Shown in pieces: positions 16,384-26,108 of a DNA stretch of 64,000 bases. Position 1 is the stretch's first letter. Every line of letters starts with the position of its first letter. The notes beneath the pieces were generated by a model, which made no database searches, had not been told where the DNA came from, and saw only the letters and a list, made by a program, of their open reading frames with translations. The DNA is from Proteobacteria bacterium UBA1844 (lineage in GTDB: Bacteria > Pseudomonadota > Gammaproteobacteria > Steroidobacterales > Woeseiaceae). The stretch covers positions 71,700 through 135,699 of the forward strand of contig DDIS01000087.1 in NCBI GenBank assembly GCA_002338615.1, in the 5' to 3' direction. A program made the translations under genes and the position numbers.

Positions 16384-17255
16384 GCGACTGCTCCCCTCTG
16401 GTAATTGCGGCCCACAAGCAAGCGCTCAAAAAAGAACTCAATTCCACCGCTCGCCTCGCGCTTGACCGGCAGCGCATCTGCCGCTTTGCCGAGCCTGAGG
16501 AATGCCGCGCCAGAGCTGCTTTGCGGAAACGCGTCGAGTACAGCGCGTTGCTGCTGCACAGCCTTTACAAGCATGCGGTCCTCCGGAATGTCCGCCAGGT
16601 GCCGTATAACGACATCGAGATAACTGTCCGTCACCCTGCGCAGCTTGTTGAAGAGTCGATCCCCGGCATTCCTGCTATTACTTTGATTCGTAACAATATT
16701 GAATCGGGTGATGCCATAGTTCTGGCTGAATACCTTGATCAAGGCATAAGCGTCGGTCAAAGACGCTGGTTCATCGCAAACAACGACGACCGCATGTTGC
16801 GCCGCCTGCACGAATCGAGCGACGTCAGACGATATGCCTGCCGAGGTATCAACAACGAGGACATCCGGGTGGCTTGTGAGCGTACTGAACGCCTGTATCA
16901 AAGCGGCTTGCGACGCTGCGCAGAGGTCCGTCATGTTAAAATTTCCCGACGATGCCGGCACGATACGGATATTGCTAGGACCGACCAGCACGGTCGATTC
17001 GAGATCGACCTCGCCCGCAAGAACGTGAGACAGGTTATAGCGTGGCTGCAGTCCGAGCAGAACGTCAACGTTGGCCAGGCTCACGTCCGCATCGAGCAGA
17101 TAAACCTTGCGCCCAAGTATGCCCAGTGCGACTGCAAGATTCGCAGCAACACTCGTTTTGCCGACGCCGCCTTTGCCACTGCACACGGCAAAAACCTTGG
17201 TGGGCGGCCGCGACAGTTCGCGGCGCAATCGTCCGGCCTGGATTCCATCACGCAT
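16380..17255 (-). CDS. fleN: Flagellar number regulator FleN (FlhG), MinD/ParA ATPase
   Basis: This 291-residue ATPase limits the number of polar flagella and antagonises FleQ. The deviant Walker A KGGVGKT is at 28-34, followed by LLDADVSLANVDVLLGL, the VVDTSAGI Walker B-like motif, and the C-terminal region typical of FlhG. The N-terminal MRDGIQAGRLRREL resembles the DQAxxLR motif that stimulates FlhF GTPase. The frame is open to 17324, but the ATG at 17255 matches the family start and overlaps the flhF end by 8 bp. Confidence 0.93.
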   Translation of the reverse strand: MRDGIQAGRLRRELSRPPTKVFAVCSGKGGVGKTSVAANLAVALGILGRKVYLLDADVSLANVDVLLGLQPRYNLSHVLAGEVDLESTVLVGPSNIRIVPASSGNFNMTDLCAASQAALIQAFSTLTSHPDVLVVDTSAGISSDVARFVQAAQHAVVVVCDEPASLTDAYALIKVFSQNYGITRFNIVTNQSNSRNAGDRLFNKLRRVTDSYLDVVIRHLADIPEDRMLVKAVQQQRAVLDAFPQSSSGAAFLRLGKAADALPVKREASGGIEFFFERLLVGRNYQRGAVA

Positions 17256-18498
17256 GAGCGGCCGCTCGCTGTACGTATTCGGTAGCCATGAACCGGTCGT
17301 CGAGCACCGGCTCGTGGTGCTCAAGGCAGGCGACAGCCTGGTTGATCAGCCACATGCGTTTGCGTGCCGCCGGATAGAGGTCATCAGGAATCTGCTGGCC
17401 GTCCGAAAACCAGCAAGCCGGCAGGTCATTGCGTATCAATGCACTGACAACACTGCCCAACTGCGCCGCTTCGTCCAGTTTGGTGACAATGCATCCCTCA
17501 AGCGGGACTTTGCGAAACTCCCGGATCGCTTCGTCAAGAACCGCTTCCTGGCTCGCCGCAGAGAGCGTCAGGTAAAACTTCACGCGGTCCTGGTTGCTGC
17601 CGTACGCAGCCAGACTTTTCGCGAGTTCCCGATCCCGGGGACTGCGGCCTTCGGTATCGATCAGGACCAGTCGCTTGCTGCCAAGCTCGGTGAGCAAGGC
17701 AGACAGTTCCTCGGGGCTGCTCGCTGAATAAACCTTGGCGCCGATAATATTCGCGAAAGCAGTCAGGTGCTCGCGCGCGCCTATCCGGTAAACGTCGGCC
17801 GAAACCAACGCGATACCGTCGTCACCATTGCGCATCGCATAACGGGCGGCGAGTTTCGCGATGGTGGTGGTTTTGCCAACGCCAGTCGGACCGAGCAAAG
17901 CAATGACACCACCTCGTTGCAACAATGCATCATCATGCACCGGCACCATTTTCGCGAGTGACATCAACGGGGCGTGCCACAATCGACGCACGTCGTCGAC
18001 AGGTTCAAGCTGATCGACAATGCTGTTCGCAATATCGGCTGCAACACCCAACCTCGCGAGGTTGCGGAGCATCTGTGCCCGAAGCGGCGATTTTTCCGCT
18101 GTATCTTTCCATATCAGCCCCGCCATTTGCGTCTCAAGCATCCCGCGCAACGATGAGAGCTCGTCCTTCACAGAGCGCGATCCTGCGCCACCAAAGCCCG
18201 CGCGATCGATGACATCATCGTCGTCAGCGAGATCGTCAACTGCGGGCGTTCGGCCTGGTACCTGAGATGGCAGGTTTGCCGCAATGATTGCCGCAGGGGC
18301 ATCGAAGACGCCGCTGGCATTCGCGTTCCCGCCGATCGCATGGCGCATCAAGGCCTCGTCATAATCAATAGCGGCGATCACCTCAATACCTTGCTCAACC
18401 CGCCGATTGGACAGGATCACCGCATCGGGGCCCTGTTCCTCGCGTACCTGCCGCAATACGCGCCGCATATCCTTATCCAAGTACCGTTTGATTTTCAC
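17248..18498 (-). CDS. flhF: Flagellar polar-placement GTPase FlhF
   Basis: This 416-residue SRP-type GTPase sets the polar site of flagellum assembly. The N-terminal basic part (MKIKRYLDKDMRRVLRQVREEQGPDAVILSNR) is followed by a variable linker with an Asp-rich patch (88-98), the N domain and the G domain with Walker A GPTGVGKT (203-210), DTEGRSPRD (G3) and TKLDEAAQ (G4). Together with FleN it indicates one or few polar flagella. An 84-bp gap separates it from flhA. I see no clear sigma-54 site in the gap. Confidence 0.95.
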   Translation of the reverse strand: MKIKRYLDKDMRRVLRQVREEQGPDAVILSNRRVEQGIEVIAAIDYDEALMRHAIGGNANASGVFDAPAAIIAANLPSQVPGRTPAVDDLADDDDVIDRAGFGGAGSRSVKDELSSLRGMLETQMAGLIWKDTAEKSPLRAQMLRNLARLGVAADIANSIVDQLEPVDDVRRLWHAPLMSLAKMVPVHDDALLQRGGVIALLGPTGVGKTTTIAKLAARYAMRNGDDGIALVSADVYRIGAREHLTAFANIIGAKVYSASSPEELSALLTELGSKRLVLIDTEGRSPRDRELAKSLAAYGSNQDRVKFYLTLSAASQEAVLDEAIREFRKVPLEGCIVTKLDEAAQLGSVVSALIRNDLPACWFSDGQQIPDDLYPAARKRMWLINQAVACLEHHEPVLDDRFMATEYVQRAAAHA

Positions 18499-18582
18499 AA
18501 TGCTTCCTCACTTTCCCGATTCGCTCGTTTACGACCACTGGTCGCTCAACAACTCACTCACATCAAACCAAATATTTTTTCG

Positions 18583-20631
18583 TCAGCGGACCGCCGCCAG
18601 CATTTCAATACGCCGGTCATCCGGCACTTCGTTGTAGGCCAGGACATGAAGGTTGCGGATATTGCGCATCATCCTCGACATCCAGGGTCGCACCATCGGA
18701 GCGACCAGCAGTACGGCCGGTTCGCCGGCAAGTTCCTGGCTCTCTGCTCGCTCCGTCAATGTCTTGTGCAGTCGTTCCATCATTTGCGGCTCCAGCCCAA
18801 TCGATCCACCGTCCTGAGCACTGTCATTCAAGATTCGTTCCAACTCTGGCTCCAGGGTCAAAACTGGTAGCTGAGGCCGCGTCCCAGCTACGTTCTGGAC
18901 GATCGAACGGCCGAGGGCAACACGTACGGCAGCCGACAAAGCGTCGGGATCCTGACTTCTCGCGCCATGCTCCGACAAGGTTTCGGCGATTTTCCGGATA
19001 TTCCGGACCGGTATTTTTTCTTCGAGCAGGTTTTGCAGCACCCGCGTGATCGTGCTGGTTGGGAGTAACTTGGGCGTGAGCTCTTCAACAAGTTTCGGCG
19101 AACTTTCAGCAAGCCTGTCCAGCAAACGCACGCATTCTTCGTGGCCCATCAACTCATGCGCGTTTGACTTGAGAATTTCGCTGAGGTGGGTCGCAACGAC
19201 CGTGGCCGGATCAACCACAGTGTAGCCAAGCATCTGCGCTTCCTCGCGTTGCGACGCCTCTATCCAGTAGGCGACCAGGCCGAACGCAGGATCTCGCGTC
19301 TCAACGCCGGTCAGCTTGCCGAACACCTGGCCCGGATTGATGGCAAGGTCCTTGCCCACCTGAACCTCGCCCTCACCGATGGCCACGCCGGCGAGAGTGA
19401 TACGGTAGGCGTTCGGTGACAGCTCGAGATTGTCGCGGATATGAACGGGTGAGACGAGAAAACCGAGGTCCTCAGTCAGTTTCTTGCGGATACCCTTGAT
19501 CCGGGCGACCAGTGGCCCTTGTCGATTGCGATCAACCAATGGAATCAGGCGGTAGCCTACTTCAAGCCCGATCAGGTCAACGGGGTCGACATCCTGCCAG
19601 CCAAGCTCGGGCACCGTCGCTTCCGTCGGGGTCTCCGGCTCCTCGTCGACCGATGCGGAATGCTTTGATTTGCCAATCCGCGTCGCCGCAAAAGCACACA
19701 AGGCCGCGAAACTCAGAAAGGCGACATTTGGCATGCCCGGGATAAGACCCAGTACGCCAAGGACCAGTGCAGTCACCATGAGCGTACGCGGGTCGTTGAA
19801 CAGCGCGGAAAATACCTGCTTCCGCATATCCTGCGAACGCGAAACACGTGTGACGATAATTGCCACCGCAGTCGACAGCAGCAACGATGGCACCTGGGCA
19901 ACAAGGCCGTCGCCGATAGTCAGCAATGTGTAGTTGTGGATCGCAGCCGAAAACGTGAGATCGTGTTGCGAGGTACCAATGATAAGGCCGCCAATGATAT
20001 TGATAAACAAGATCAGGATGCCCGCGATGGCGTCGCCCCGTACAAACTTGCTTGCGCCGTCCATCGAACCGTAAAAGTCCGCCTCTTCGCCGATTTCCTG
20101 GCGTCGTTCACGGGCCGTTTCCTGATCGATCACACCGGCATTGAGATCTGCATCGATGGCCATCTGCTTGCCGGGCATTGCGTCAAGCGTAAAGCGAGCC
20201 GAAACTTCCGATACGCGTCCCGCGCCTTTGGTAACTACCACGAAGTTTATAATGACCAAAATGCCGAAAATGACGAGACCCACCGCATAGTTGCCGCCCA
20301 CTACGAATTCGCCAAAAGCTTCGATGACTTTTCCGGCTGCCGATGTCCCCGTATGGCCATTCAGCAACACGACTCGCGTGGAAGCGATGTTGAGCGCCAG
20401 CCGCATCAGGGTCACAACCAGCAGGATCGTCGGAAACACCGCAAATTCCAGCGGTCTGCCAACGTACACGGTCGTCAGTAAAATCCCGATTGACAGCGCG
20501 ATGTTGAATGTGAAAAGCGCGTCCAGTGCCAGCGGCGGCAGCGGCACCATCATCATCGCCAGCATTGCGAGCAACAACAGCGGCATACCGATACCGCGAA
20601 TCAGGTCATGTAAATTAAATTGCGTAGCCAT
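18583..20631 (-). CDS. flhA: Flagellar type III export gate protein FlhA
   Basis: This 682-residue export gate subunit has a hydrophobic N-terminal half with about eight membrane helices. The conserved cytoplasmic loop reads GRVSEVSARFTLDAMPGKQMAIDADLNAG. The C-terminal cytosolic domain (about 350-682) docks substrates and chaperones and includes MPLVDLGR-type family blocks such as GHEECVRLLDRLAESSPKLVEELTPKL. The length is normal. Its ATG directly follows the flhB stop with no gap. Confidence 0.97.
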   Translation of the reverse strand: MATQFNLHDLIRGIGMPLLLLAMLAMMMVPLPPLALDALFTFNIALSIGILLTTVYVGRPLEFAVFPTILLVVTLMRLALNIASTRVVLLNGHTGTSAAGKVIEAFGEFVVGGNYAVGLVIFGILVIINFVVVTKGAGRVSEVSARFTLDAMPGKQMAIDADLNAGVIDQETARERRQEIGEEADFYGSMDGASKFVRGDAIAGILILFINIIGGLIIGTSQHDLTFSAAIHNYTLLTIGDGLVAQVPSLLLSTAVAIIVTRVSRSQDMRKQVFSALFNDPRTLMVTALVLGVLGLIPGMPNVAFLSFAALCAFAATRIGKSKHSASVDEEPETPTEATVPELGWQDVDPVDLIGLEVGYRLIPLVDRNRQGPLVARIKGIRKKLTEDLGFLVSPVHIRDNLELSPNAYRITLAGVAIGEGEVQVGKDLAINPGQVFGKLTGVETRDPAFGLVAYWIEASQREEAQMLGYTVVDPATVVATHLSEILKSNAHELMGHEECVRLLDRLAESSPKLVEELTPKLLPTSTITRVLQNLLEEKIPVRNIRKIAETLSEHGARSQDPDALSAAVRVALGRSIVQNVAGTRPQLPVLTLEPELERILNDSAQDGGSIGLEPQMMERLHKTLTERAESQELAGEPAVLLVAPMVRPWMSRMMRNIRNLHVLAYNEVPDDRRIEMLAAVR

Positions 20632-21759
20632 TTATGAGAACTCGTCGTCACTCAGGTTGATGATGGGGCGATCGGGGTAGCGCTGACCCGGCACCCGTTT
20701 TTTGTTGATCTGGTATACGTAGGCCAGGACCTGCGCGACGGCTGTGTAAAGTCGAGCCGGTATTTCATCGCCGATAGACGTTGTCTGGTACAGCGCTCTT
20801 GCCAGCGGCGGCGCTGCAAACAGCGGAATCTTGTGCTCGCCTGCGATATCACGAATGCGCTTCGCAATGAGATCCTTACCTTTTGCGATGACGCGCGGCG
20901 CGCCCATGGATGCCTCGTCATAGCGCAGGGCTACAGCGAAATGTGTCGGGTTCGTGATAACGACATCCGCTTTCGGCAGCTCCTCCATCATGCGTTGCGT
21001 CGCAACCTGCAGTTGCATGGCACGGATCCGCGACTTGACCTCCGGCCTGCCCTCGGTCTCTTTAAATTCCTCTTTTACCTGCTGCCGCGTCATCTTGAGC
21101 TTCTTCTGGTACTGCCAGAGCTGAAACGGGACATCGACACCCGCGATCAGAACGAGCCCCGAACTAACCACCAGGAACGACAGGCCGCACACGCGCAGTG
21201 CGTGAGCAATACCCCCGGAGACCGACTCACGGCCGAGTCCCGACAGCTCGTCCACGCTGTACCAGAGCCATGCCATCGCGATCACACCCACAATTGAAAA
21301 TTTAGCGAGTGCCTTTAGCAGCTCGTTGAGACTGTTCGCACTGAATACCCGTTTGATGCCCTTCACGGGGTTAATCCGTTCGAGCTTGGGAGCAGCAGCC
21401 TGAGCGCTGAATGACCATCCACCGATCGCCACCGCACTCAGGAAAACTGACGCCATCAGAATCGCAGCGAGCGGCGCAAGCCCGAGAAAAATTCCTGAGG
21501 CAGTTTCGGCCAGGGACACTGCCATTTGGCTGGTATCAAAAATCTGACTTCGTTCGATTACCAGTGCGTCGGCAAAATGCTCGACCAGCTGCCCGCCCAT
21601 GGGTCCGGCCAGCATCAGGATCGCAGTCCCTCCGGACAGCATGACGACGGTCATGGTCAACTCACGTGAACGCGGGACATCGCCCTTCTTGCGCGCGTCC
21701 TCGAGGCGTTTTGGTGTCGCCTGCTCGGTTCGTTCCAGCTGTGACTGGTCGTCGGCCAT
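20632..21759 (-). CDS. flhB: Flagellar export apparatus switch protein FlhB
   Basis: The 375-residue protein has four membrane helices followed by a cytoplasmic domain with the self-cleavage site NPTH (Asn270-Pro271). Cleavage there switches export from rod/hook to filament substrates after the FliK signal. The N-terminus has the usual SQLERTEQATPKRLEDARKKGDVPRS. The gene sits 27 bp downstream of fliR. Confidence 0.97.
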   Translation of the reverse strand: MADDQSQLERTEQATPKRLEDARKKGDVPRSRELTMTVVMLSGGTAILMLAGPMGGQLVEHFADALVIERSQIFDTSQMAVSLAETASGIFLGLAPLAAILMASVFLSAVAIGGWSFSAQAAAPKLERINPVKGIKRVFSANSLNELLKALAKFSIVGVIAMAWLWYSVDELSGLGRESVSGGIAHALRVCGLSFLVVSSGLVLIAGVDVPFQLWQYQKKLKMTRQQVKEEFKETEGRPEVKSRIRAMQLQVATQRMMEELPKADVVITNPTHFAVALRYDEASMGAPRVIAKGKDLIAKRIRDIAGEHKIPLFAAPPLARALYQTTSIGDEIPARLYTAVAQVLAYVYQINKKRVPGQRYPDRPIINLSDDEFS

Positions 21760-21786
21760 GGTGTCGTCGCGTTGTGAGTTCGTTGA

Positions 21787-22566
21787 TTACAGGTCAAGCA
21801 AGTCGGCAACTGCCGACAGCGAGATCGAAATGAAGCTCATCGTGTTCTGCAGGAACACGTCCATGTTGAGAAAGATGACCGTGAAGCCCAATAACATTGA
21901 TACCGGGAAACCCACGGCGAACAGGTTCAGGGTCGGTGCCGCCCGGCTCATCGTGCCGAACGCGAGGTTGACAACCAGTATCGCTGTGATCGCCGGCAAT
22001 GCGACTTTGAGTGCGAAGATGAACAGCTGGCTGGTCCATTGCAGTAGCTCGCCGATCACTTCTGTACTCAGGCCATGCCCGGTCAGTGGCCAGGCCAGGA
22101 AACTTCGCGCCAGCAACTGAATCAGTGCCAGGTGCCCGTCCATCGACAAAAACACCAGCATTGCCAGCATCAGAAACATCTGCCCGAGCACCGGCACGTT
22201 CACGCCGCGCGCCTTGTCGAGGAACACCGCGAAACCCAGGCCCATGCTCATCGCAATGATCTGTCCACCCAGCGCGACTGCGTCGAAGACAAGCTGCACT
22301 AAGAAGCCCAGCACGACGCCGATCGCGATCTCCTCCGTTATCATGACCAGACCCGCCACACTCAAGACTTCCGGTGTCGATGCAGTCGGAATGACCGGCG
22401 CGATCACGCCAGTCAGACCAATAGCCAGCAGGAGTCGGACTTTGGTCGGGACAAAACTGCCGCCCACCACCGGCATTACCATTACGAACGCTCCGATCCG
22501 AACAAAAGGCCAGATGTAGGTCGTTAGTTGCTCGATGACAGGTGTCAATTGGATGTTGATAGTCAC
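21787..22566 (-). CDS. fliR: Flagellar export gate protein FliR
   Basis: This 259-residue, highly hydrophobic protein of the FliPQR core complex has about six membrane segments (for example IGAFVMVMPVVGGSFVPTKVRLLLAIGLT). It forms the entry channel with FliP and FliQ. It is collinear with fliQ and flhB. Confidence 0.95.
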   Translation of the reverse strand: MTINIQLTPVIEQLTTYIWPFVRIGAFVMVMPVVGGSFVPTKVRLLLAIGLTGVIAPVIPTASTPEVLSVAGLVMITEEIAIGVVLGFLVQLVFDAVALGGQIIAMSMGLGFAVFLDKARGVNVPVLGQMFLMLAMLVFLSMDGHLALIQLLARSFLAWPLTGHGLSTEVIGELLQWTSQLFIFALKVALPAITAILVVNLAFGTMSRAAPTLNLFAVGFPVSMLLGFTVIFLNMDVFLQNTMSFISISLSAVADLLDL

Positions 22567-22603
22567 GTAATAATCTCGCTTGCATTAGTTAGCCCTCACG
22601 TCT

Positions 22604-22873
22604 TCAGGAGATGAGCAATGGAATCTGCTCGATCAGGGTCCGTGTGTAGTTGACTATGACACTCAACATCCACGGTCCGGCGACAACGAGTGCGCCGACC
22701 ATGACCAGCAGCTTCGGAATAAACGACAGTGTCATCTCGTTGATCTGGGTGGCTGCCTGGAACATGCCTATCAGGAGACCGACGGCCAGCGCGGACAGCA
22801 ACAAAGGAGCGGCAATTAACATCGTGACCCACATGGCTTGTTGTCCGATCGTAATTATCGTTTCAGGTGTCAT
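22604..22873 (-). CDS. fliQ: Flagellar export gate protein FliQ
   Basis: This 89-residue protein has two membrane hairpin helices. The family pattern MTPETIITIGQQAMWVTMLI...GMFQAATQINEMTLSFIPKL is complete. It is part of the FliPQR pore. Confidence 0.95.
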   Translation of the reverse strand: MTPETIITIGQQAMWVTMLIAAPLLLSALAVGLLIGMFQAATQINEMTLSFIPKLLVMVGALVVAGPWMLSVIVNYTRTLIEQIPLLIS

Positions 22874-22882
22874 CGCAGATCC

Positions 22883-23623
22883 TCAGGTGTAAAAGCTTGA
22901 AGCCAGCGTACCGAGCAGCAACGCCCAGCCGTCGACCAGCACGAACAACATTATTTTGAAGGGCAGCGAAATCAGCATGGGCGACAGCATCATCATGCCC
23001 ATCGACATCAATACGCTCGACACAACAAGGTCTATAACAAGGAACGGAATGAACACCAGGAAGCCAATCTGGAATGCCGTTTTCAGCTCACTGACCATGA
23101 AACTGGGGATCAGAATTGACAATGGCACATCCGCAGCCGACGTGATGTCGGTATTTCCTGCGATGCCCGCAAACAATTCGAGGTCACTGTCACGCGTCTG
23201 ATTCATCATGAAATCATGCAGCGGCAAGATGCCAGCCTTCAGTGCATCCGGTGCCGCGAGCGTACCTTCGACATAGGGAGCGACTGCCTCGGTCTGGATC
23301 TCACTGATGACCGGCGCCATGACGAAGAAAGTCAGGAACAGCGCAATACCGAGTAACACCTGGTTGGGCGGTGTTTGAGCAGTGCCGAGCGCTTGTCGGA
23401 GAATAGACAGCACGATAATCACGCGTACGAATGCGCTCATTGACAGTACCGCTGCTGGCAACAACGTGAGCAAGGTCATCAGCACAAGAATCTGGATGCT
23501 CAGCGAATAGGACTGACCATTGACCGCTTCGGTCACCAACGCAAGCGGTTCCTGCGCGAGTACATTGTCGCAACAGATCGACAGCAGTATTCCCGTTGCA
23601 AGGATAAAGCGCGTCAGTTTCAA
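22883..23623 (-). CDS. fliP: Flagellar export gate protein FliP
   Basis: The 246-residue protein has a cleavable signal peptide (about 1-23, ending VLA-Q) and four membrane segments. Family blocks [26 protein letters not shown] and the C-terminal [33 protein letters not shown] are intact. Its start overlaps the fliO stop by 4 bp (ATGA). Confidence 0.97.
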   Translation of the reverse strand: MKLTRFILATGILLSICCDNVLAQEPLALVTEAVNGQSYSLSIQILVLMTLLTLLPAAVLSMSAFVRVIIVLSILRQALGTAQTPPNQVLLGIALFLTFFVMAPVISEIQTEAVAPYVEGTLAAPDALKAGILPLHDFMMNQTRDSDLELFAGIAGNTDITSAADVPLSILIPSFMVSELKTAFQIGFLVFIPFLVIDLVVSSVLMSMGMMMLSPMLISLPFKIMLFVLVDGWALLLGTLASSFYT

Positions 23624-23970
23624 CGCAGTTTCTCCTGCAATGCGGCCTTGAAACGTTGTGCGAAGCCGGAATTGGTTTCAGCGAGTGGCGCCTTGTGGCT
23701 CAGCACGGGGGCATCGAATACATGGAGGGTCTGCACCTGTGTCTGCGTCATGCCGATGAGCAACTGCTTGTCCGCAACCTCGATCAACATTAATCGTTCC
23801 TTTGCACCAAGCGCGCGGCTGGCGACGATACTGATCGCATCGCTATTGCCAGCACCGACAAATTTGCTGCGTGAATACAGCCAGCCCAGGACGACGATTG
23901 AACCGACGACGACCAGCAGGCTGGCCGCCACGCTCAACAATTCCGAGCCTTCTGTAGGCGAAACGATCAT
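23620..23970 (-). CDS. fliO: Flagellar biosynthesis protein FliO
   Basis: This 116-residue protein has one membrane helix (about 12-33) followed by the FliO cytoplasmic block [30 protein letters not shown]. FliO helps assemble the FliP ring. It overlaps fliN and fliP by 4 bp each. Confidence 0.9.
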   Translation of the reverse strand: MIVSPTEGSELLSVAASLLVVVGSIVVLGWLYSRSKFVGAGNSDAISIVASRALGAKERLMLIEVADKQLLIGMTQTQVQTLHVFDAPVLSHKAPLAETNSGFAQRFKAALQEKLR

Positions 23971-24338
23971 TGGTTCAGTGACTCGATGCGCTCGAGGGGA
24001 CTCACTACTTCTGTCAGGCGCACACCGAAACGTTCATCCACAACAACTATTTCGCCACGTGCAATCAATGTGCCGTTGACGAGCAGGTCCATTGGCTCTG
24101 TCGCATCACGGTCCAGTGCAATAACCGAGCCTTCGACCAGTTTGACGAGATCCCGGATCGAAATTTCGGTTGACCCAACCCGCAGACTGATACTGACCGG
24201 TATATCCAGGACGAGGTCGAGATTGATCTCACCGTTCGCTGTTCGCTTGCCATTGTCCTGCAACTGCTCAGGTGCGTACTGGGCCGCGTCACCGGCCGTC
24301 GACTTGCTGCCACCTTCGTTTGTCGATTCTTCACTCAT
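23967..24338 (-). CDS. fliN: Flagellar motor switch protein FliN
   Basis: The 123-residue protein has a hydrophilic N-terminus (about 1-38) and the SpoA domain: LDLVLDIPVSISLRVGSTEISIRDLVKLVEGSVIALDR...DLLVNGTLIARGEIVVVDERFGVRLTEVVS. It forms the lower C-ring with FliM and takes part in export. Confidence 0.96.
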   Translation of the reverse strand: MSEESTNEGGSKSTAGDAAQYAPEQLQDNGKRTANGEINLDLVLDIPVSISLRVGSTEISIRDLVKLVEGSVIALDRDATEPMDLLVNGTLIARGEIVVVDERFGVRLTEVVSPLERIESLNQ

Positions 24339-24380
24339 TCCTGCGTTCCTTGTGCTGTGCGTACTTTGCTATTCAATGTC

Positions 24381-25361
24381 TTATCCCCGCTCGTTCGTCA
24401 GCCACTGGCCGGCCTCGATTGCGTAGCGTCCATCGTGGACGCCAAAATGACCTTCGAGTACCGGCACATGACCGGCGAAAACCGTGCCCTTGCGCGGCAT
24501 TTCGAGATCAATGATGTCTCCAACCGCCAGCTGCGCGACCTTGCGTAAACTCAAGTGCGCGCTTCCGGTGCAGGAAGTCAGCGCTACCTTTGCTTCGGGC
24601 ACACGTGAGCGCAAAACCTGCTCCCAGCGGGCGTCCTCTGCAGGGTCCCGGGTCTGCTTCTGCCCCTCGAGCACGGGGATGAATGGCTCCAGCATCGCTG
24701 CGGGCCAGACGAGGTAAAAAGGGAAACTGGACTCGCCAAGTTGCGTTTCAAACTGGCAGGCCACAATTTCGGCGCCGGTCTCGAGGACCTCGATGATGTC
24801 GGTACTTTGGTGCACACCAACGCGACGTGCTTCCAGATCCGCAAGCCCTTGCCAGCTGGCGACTACGGCACGAAGCAATTCCTCGCAGTACAACGCCGTC
24901 ACATTTCTTTCACCCTGTGTGAAACCTGCCGCGTTTTGCGGTGCCGATGGTATTTTCGAGCCGCCATAGAAGGTCTCGACGAGATGACGGACCAACTCTG
25001 CCTCTACAAATACGACTCCGCTGCCACTCATAGGACTCGCACTGAATTCGAACAGAACAGCCGTCGACCGGCTGCGGCCGAGGAACTCTCCCCAGGTGCA
25101 AACGTCGAGATTGCCGGGCAGCACATCAACTTTCTCGTTCAGCAGTGCCGAAACGGATTTACCGAATGTGCCGGCGAGGTTTCGGTTGAGTTTCTGCAGT
25201 CGCGGAAAGCTGTTGGAAACGATGCAGTTGCGCGACGCGATGACAAAAGTATCAACCTGTGCGTAACGTGACCCACCGCGTGACTGCACTTCGATATCGC
25301 CACGCTCAACACCTTCCAGCAAGGCATTTTTTTCATCATCGGAGATAAGCTGATCATTCAT
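24381..25361 (-). CDS. fliM: Flagellar motor switch protein FliM
   Basis: This 326-residue C-ring protein controls rotation direction. The frame is open to 25523, but the ATG at 25361 gives the family start MNDQLISDDEKNALLEGV. The LISDDEKNALL peptide corresponds to the N-terminal CheY-binding segment of FliM, so response to CheY is probably kept although no cheY is in the window. The middle domain and the C-terminal SpoA domain (LAVGDIIDLEMPRKGTVFAGHVPVLEGHFG) are present. It begins 11 bp after the fliL stop. Confidence 0.95.
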   Translation of the reverse strand: MNDQLISDDEKNALLEGVERGDIEVQSRGGSRYAQVDTFVIASRNCIVSNSFPRLQKLNRNLAGTFGKSVSALLNEKVDVLPGNLDVCTWGEFLGRSRSTAVLFEFSASPMSGSGVVFVEAELVRHLVETFYGGSKIPSAPQNAAGFTQGERNVTALYCEELLRAVVASWQGLADLEARRVGVHQSTDIIEVLETGAEIVACQFETQLGESSFPFYLVWPAAMLEPFIPVLEGQKQTRDPAEDARWEQVLRSRVPEAKVALTSCTGSAHLSLRKVAQLAVGDIIDLEMPRKGTVFAGHVPVLEGHFGVHDGRYAIEAGQWLTNERG

Positions 25362-25371
25362 GGCTGCAGCA

Positions 25372-25884
25372 CTACTGGATGACAAGCGCGGTGAAGTACA
25401 GCGCTTCAACGCCTCGTTCACCACTTGCCTCAGCGACGATCCGTGCAATTTCGTCGCGTCCGTCCGCCAGCATCTTTTCCTTGCCAGCGCGGGTGTCGAC
25501 CTCCTCGAAGACAGCGCCGCCATAGAGCAGAATCAGCGCATTTCGGATAGCCGGTGTATGTTCGCGGACCGCGTTGATAACGGACTGCTTGCGAGACATC
25601 ACTTCCATCGTGATTTGCATCAAATGCGAATCGCCGGACTTGTCTTTGAAGTTGACCACCAGTGGCGGATGCAGGCTTTGATAAATAGGCGAATCGAGGT
25701 TTGCAGCCGCCGCAGTTGGAGCAGCGTCACCATCAGCCTGCGGCTCGGGGGCCAGGATCGTCATCCAGACAACCACGCCGATGGCAATCAGGACCAGCCC
25801 GCTTACCCCAATAAGTATCAGTTTCTTCTTGCCTTGCGGGGCGGGCGCCTCGACGGTTTCTGTGTGTTCTTCAGCCATGTGCAA
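25372..25884 (-). CDS. fliL: Flagellar basal body-associated protein FliL
   Basis: The 170-residue protein has a single membrane helix (about 19-42: KKLILIGVSGLVLIAIGVVVWM) and a periplasmic domain with the FliL pattern (HPPLVVNFKDKSGDSHLMQITMEVM, AIRNALILLYGG). It surrounds or stabilises the stator. It is the first gene of a sigma-54 unit (promoter at 25909-25922), with an AGGAG ribosome site. Confidence 0.94.
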   Translation of the reverse strand: MHMAEEHTETVEAPAPQGKKKLILIGVSGLVLIAIGVVVWMTILAPEPQADGDAAPTAAAANLDSPIYQSLHPPLVVNFKDKSGDSHLMQITMEVMSRKQSVINAVREHTPAIRNALILLYGGAVFEEVDTRAGKEKMLADGRDEIARIVAEASGERGVEALYFTALVIQ

Positions 25885-25908
25885 CTCCTGTGTACTGACA
25901 GCAGAAAT

Positions 25909-25923
25909 GCAAAGGCCGTGCCA
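25909..25923 (-). promoter_or_regulatory. Sigma-54 promoter for fliLMNOPQR-flhBA
   Basis: On the minus strand TTGGCACG, 4 bp, TTGCAT gives the exact GG-N10-GC spacing with near-perfect consensus. The predicted start near 25898 leaves a very short leader before fliL (ATG at 25884). Confidence 0.85.
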
Positions 25924-26108
25924 ATCGCGTTATTGTTATTTTTTTTCTTTATTTTTCAACATGTTATGTTCTTTCACTGAACATCTTAAAGCGTTTTTGA
26001 TGCCGGATTTCTGACACCCGGGTGCACCCCGGACCAGCTTGCCGGCGCTCGTGACGGATTTTTGACGCTGGCGAGCGCATGCCCGTACGCCGTCCGGGCG
26101 AACTGCGG

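Noticed and set aside
16107-17285. 392-codon plus-strand ORF opposite fleN and fliA
   Set aside because: It is a shadow of the high-GC codons of fleN/fliA, with very Arg/Cys-rich translation and no family pattern.
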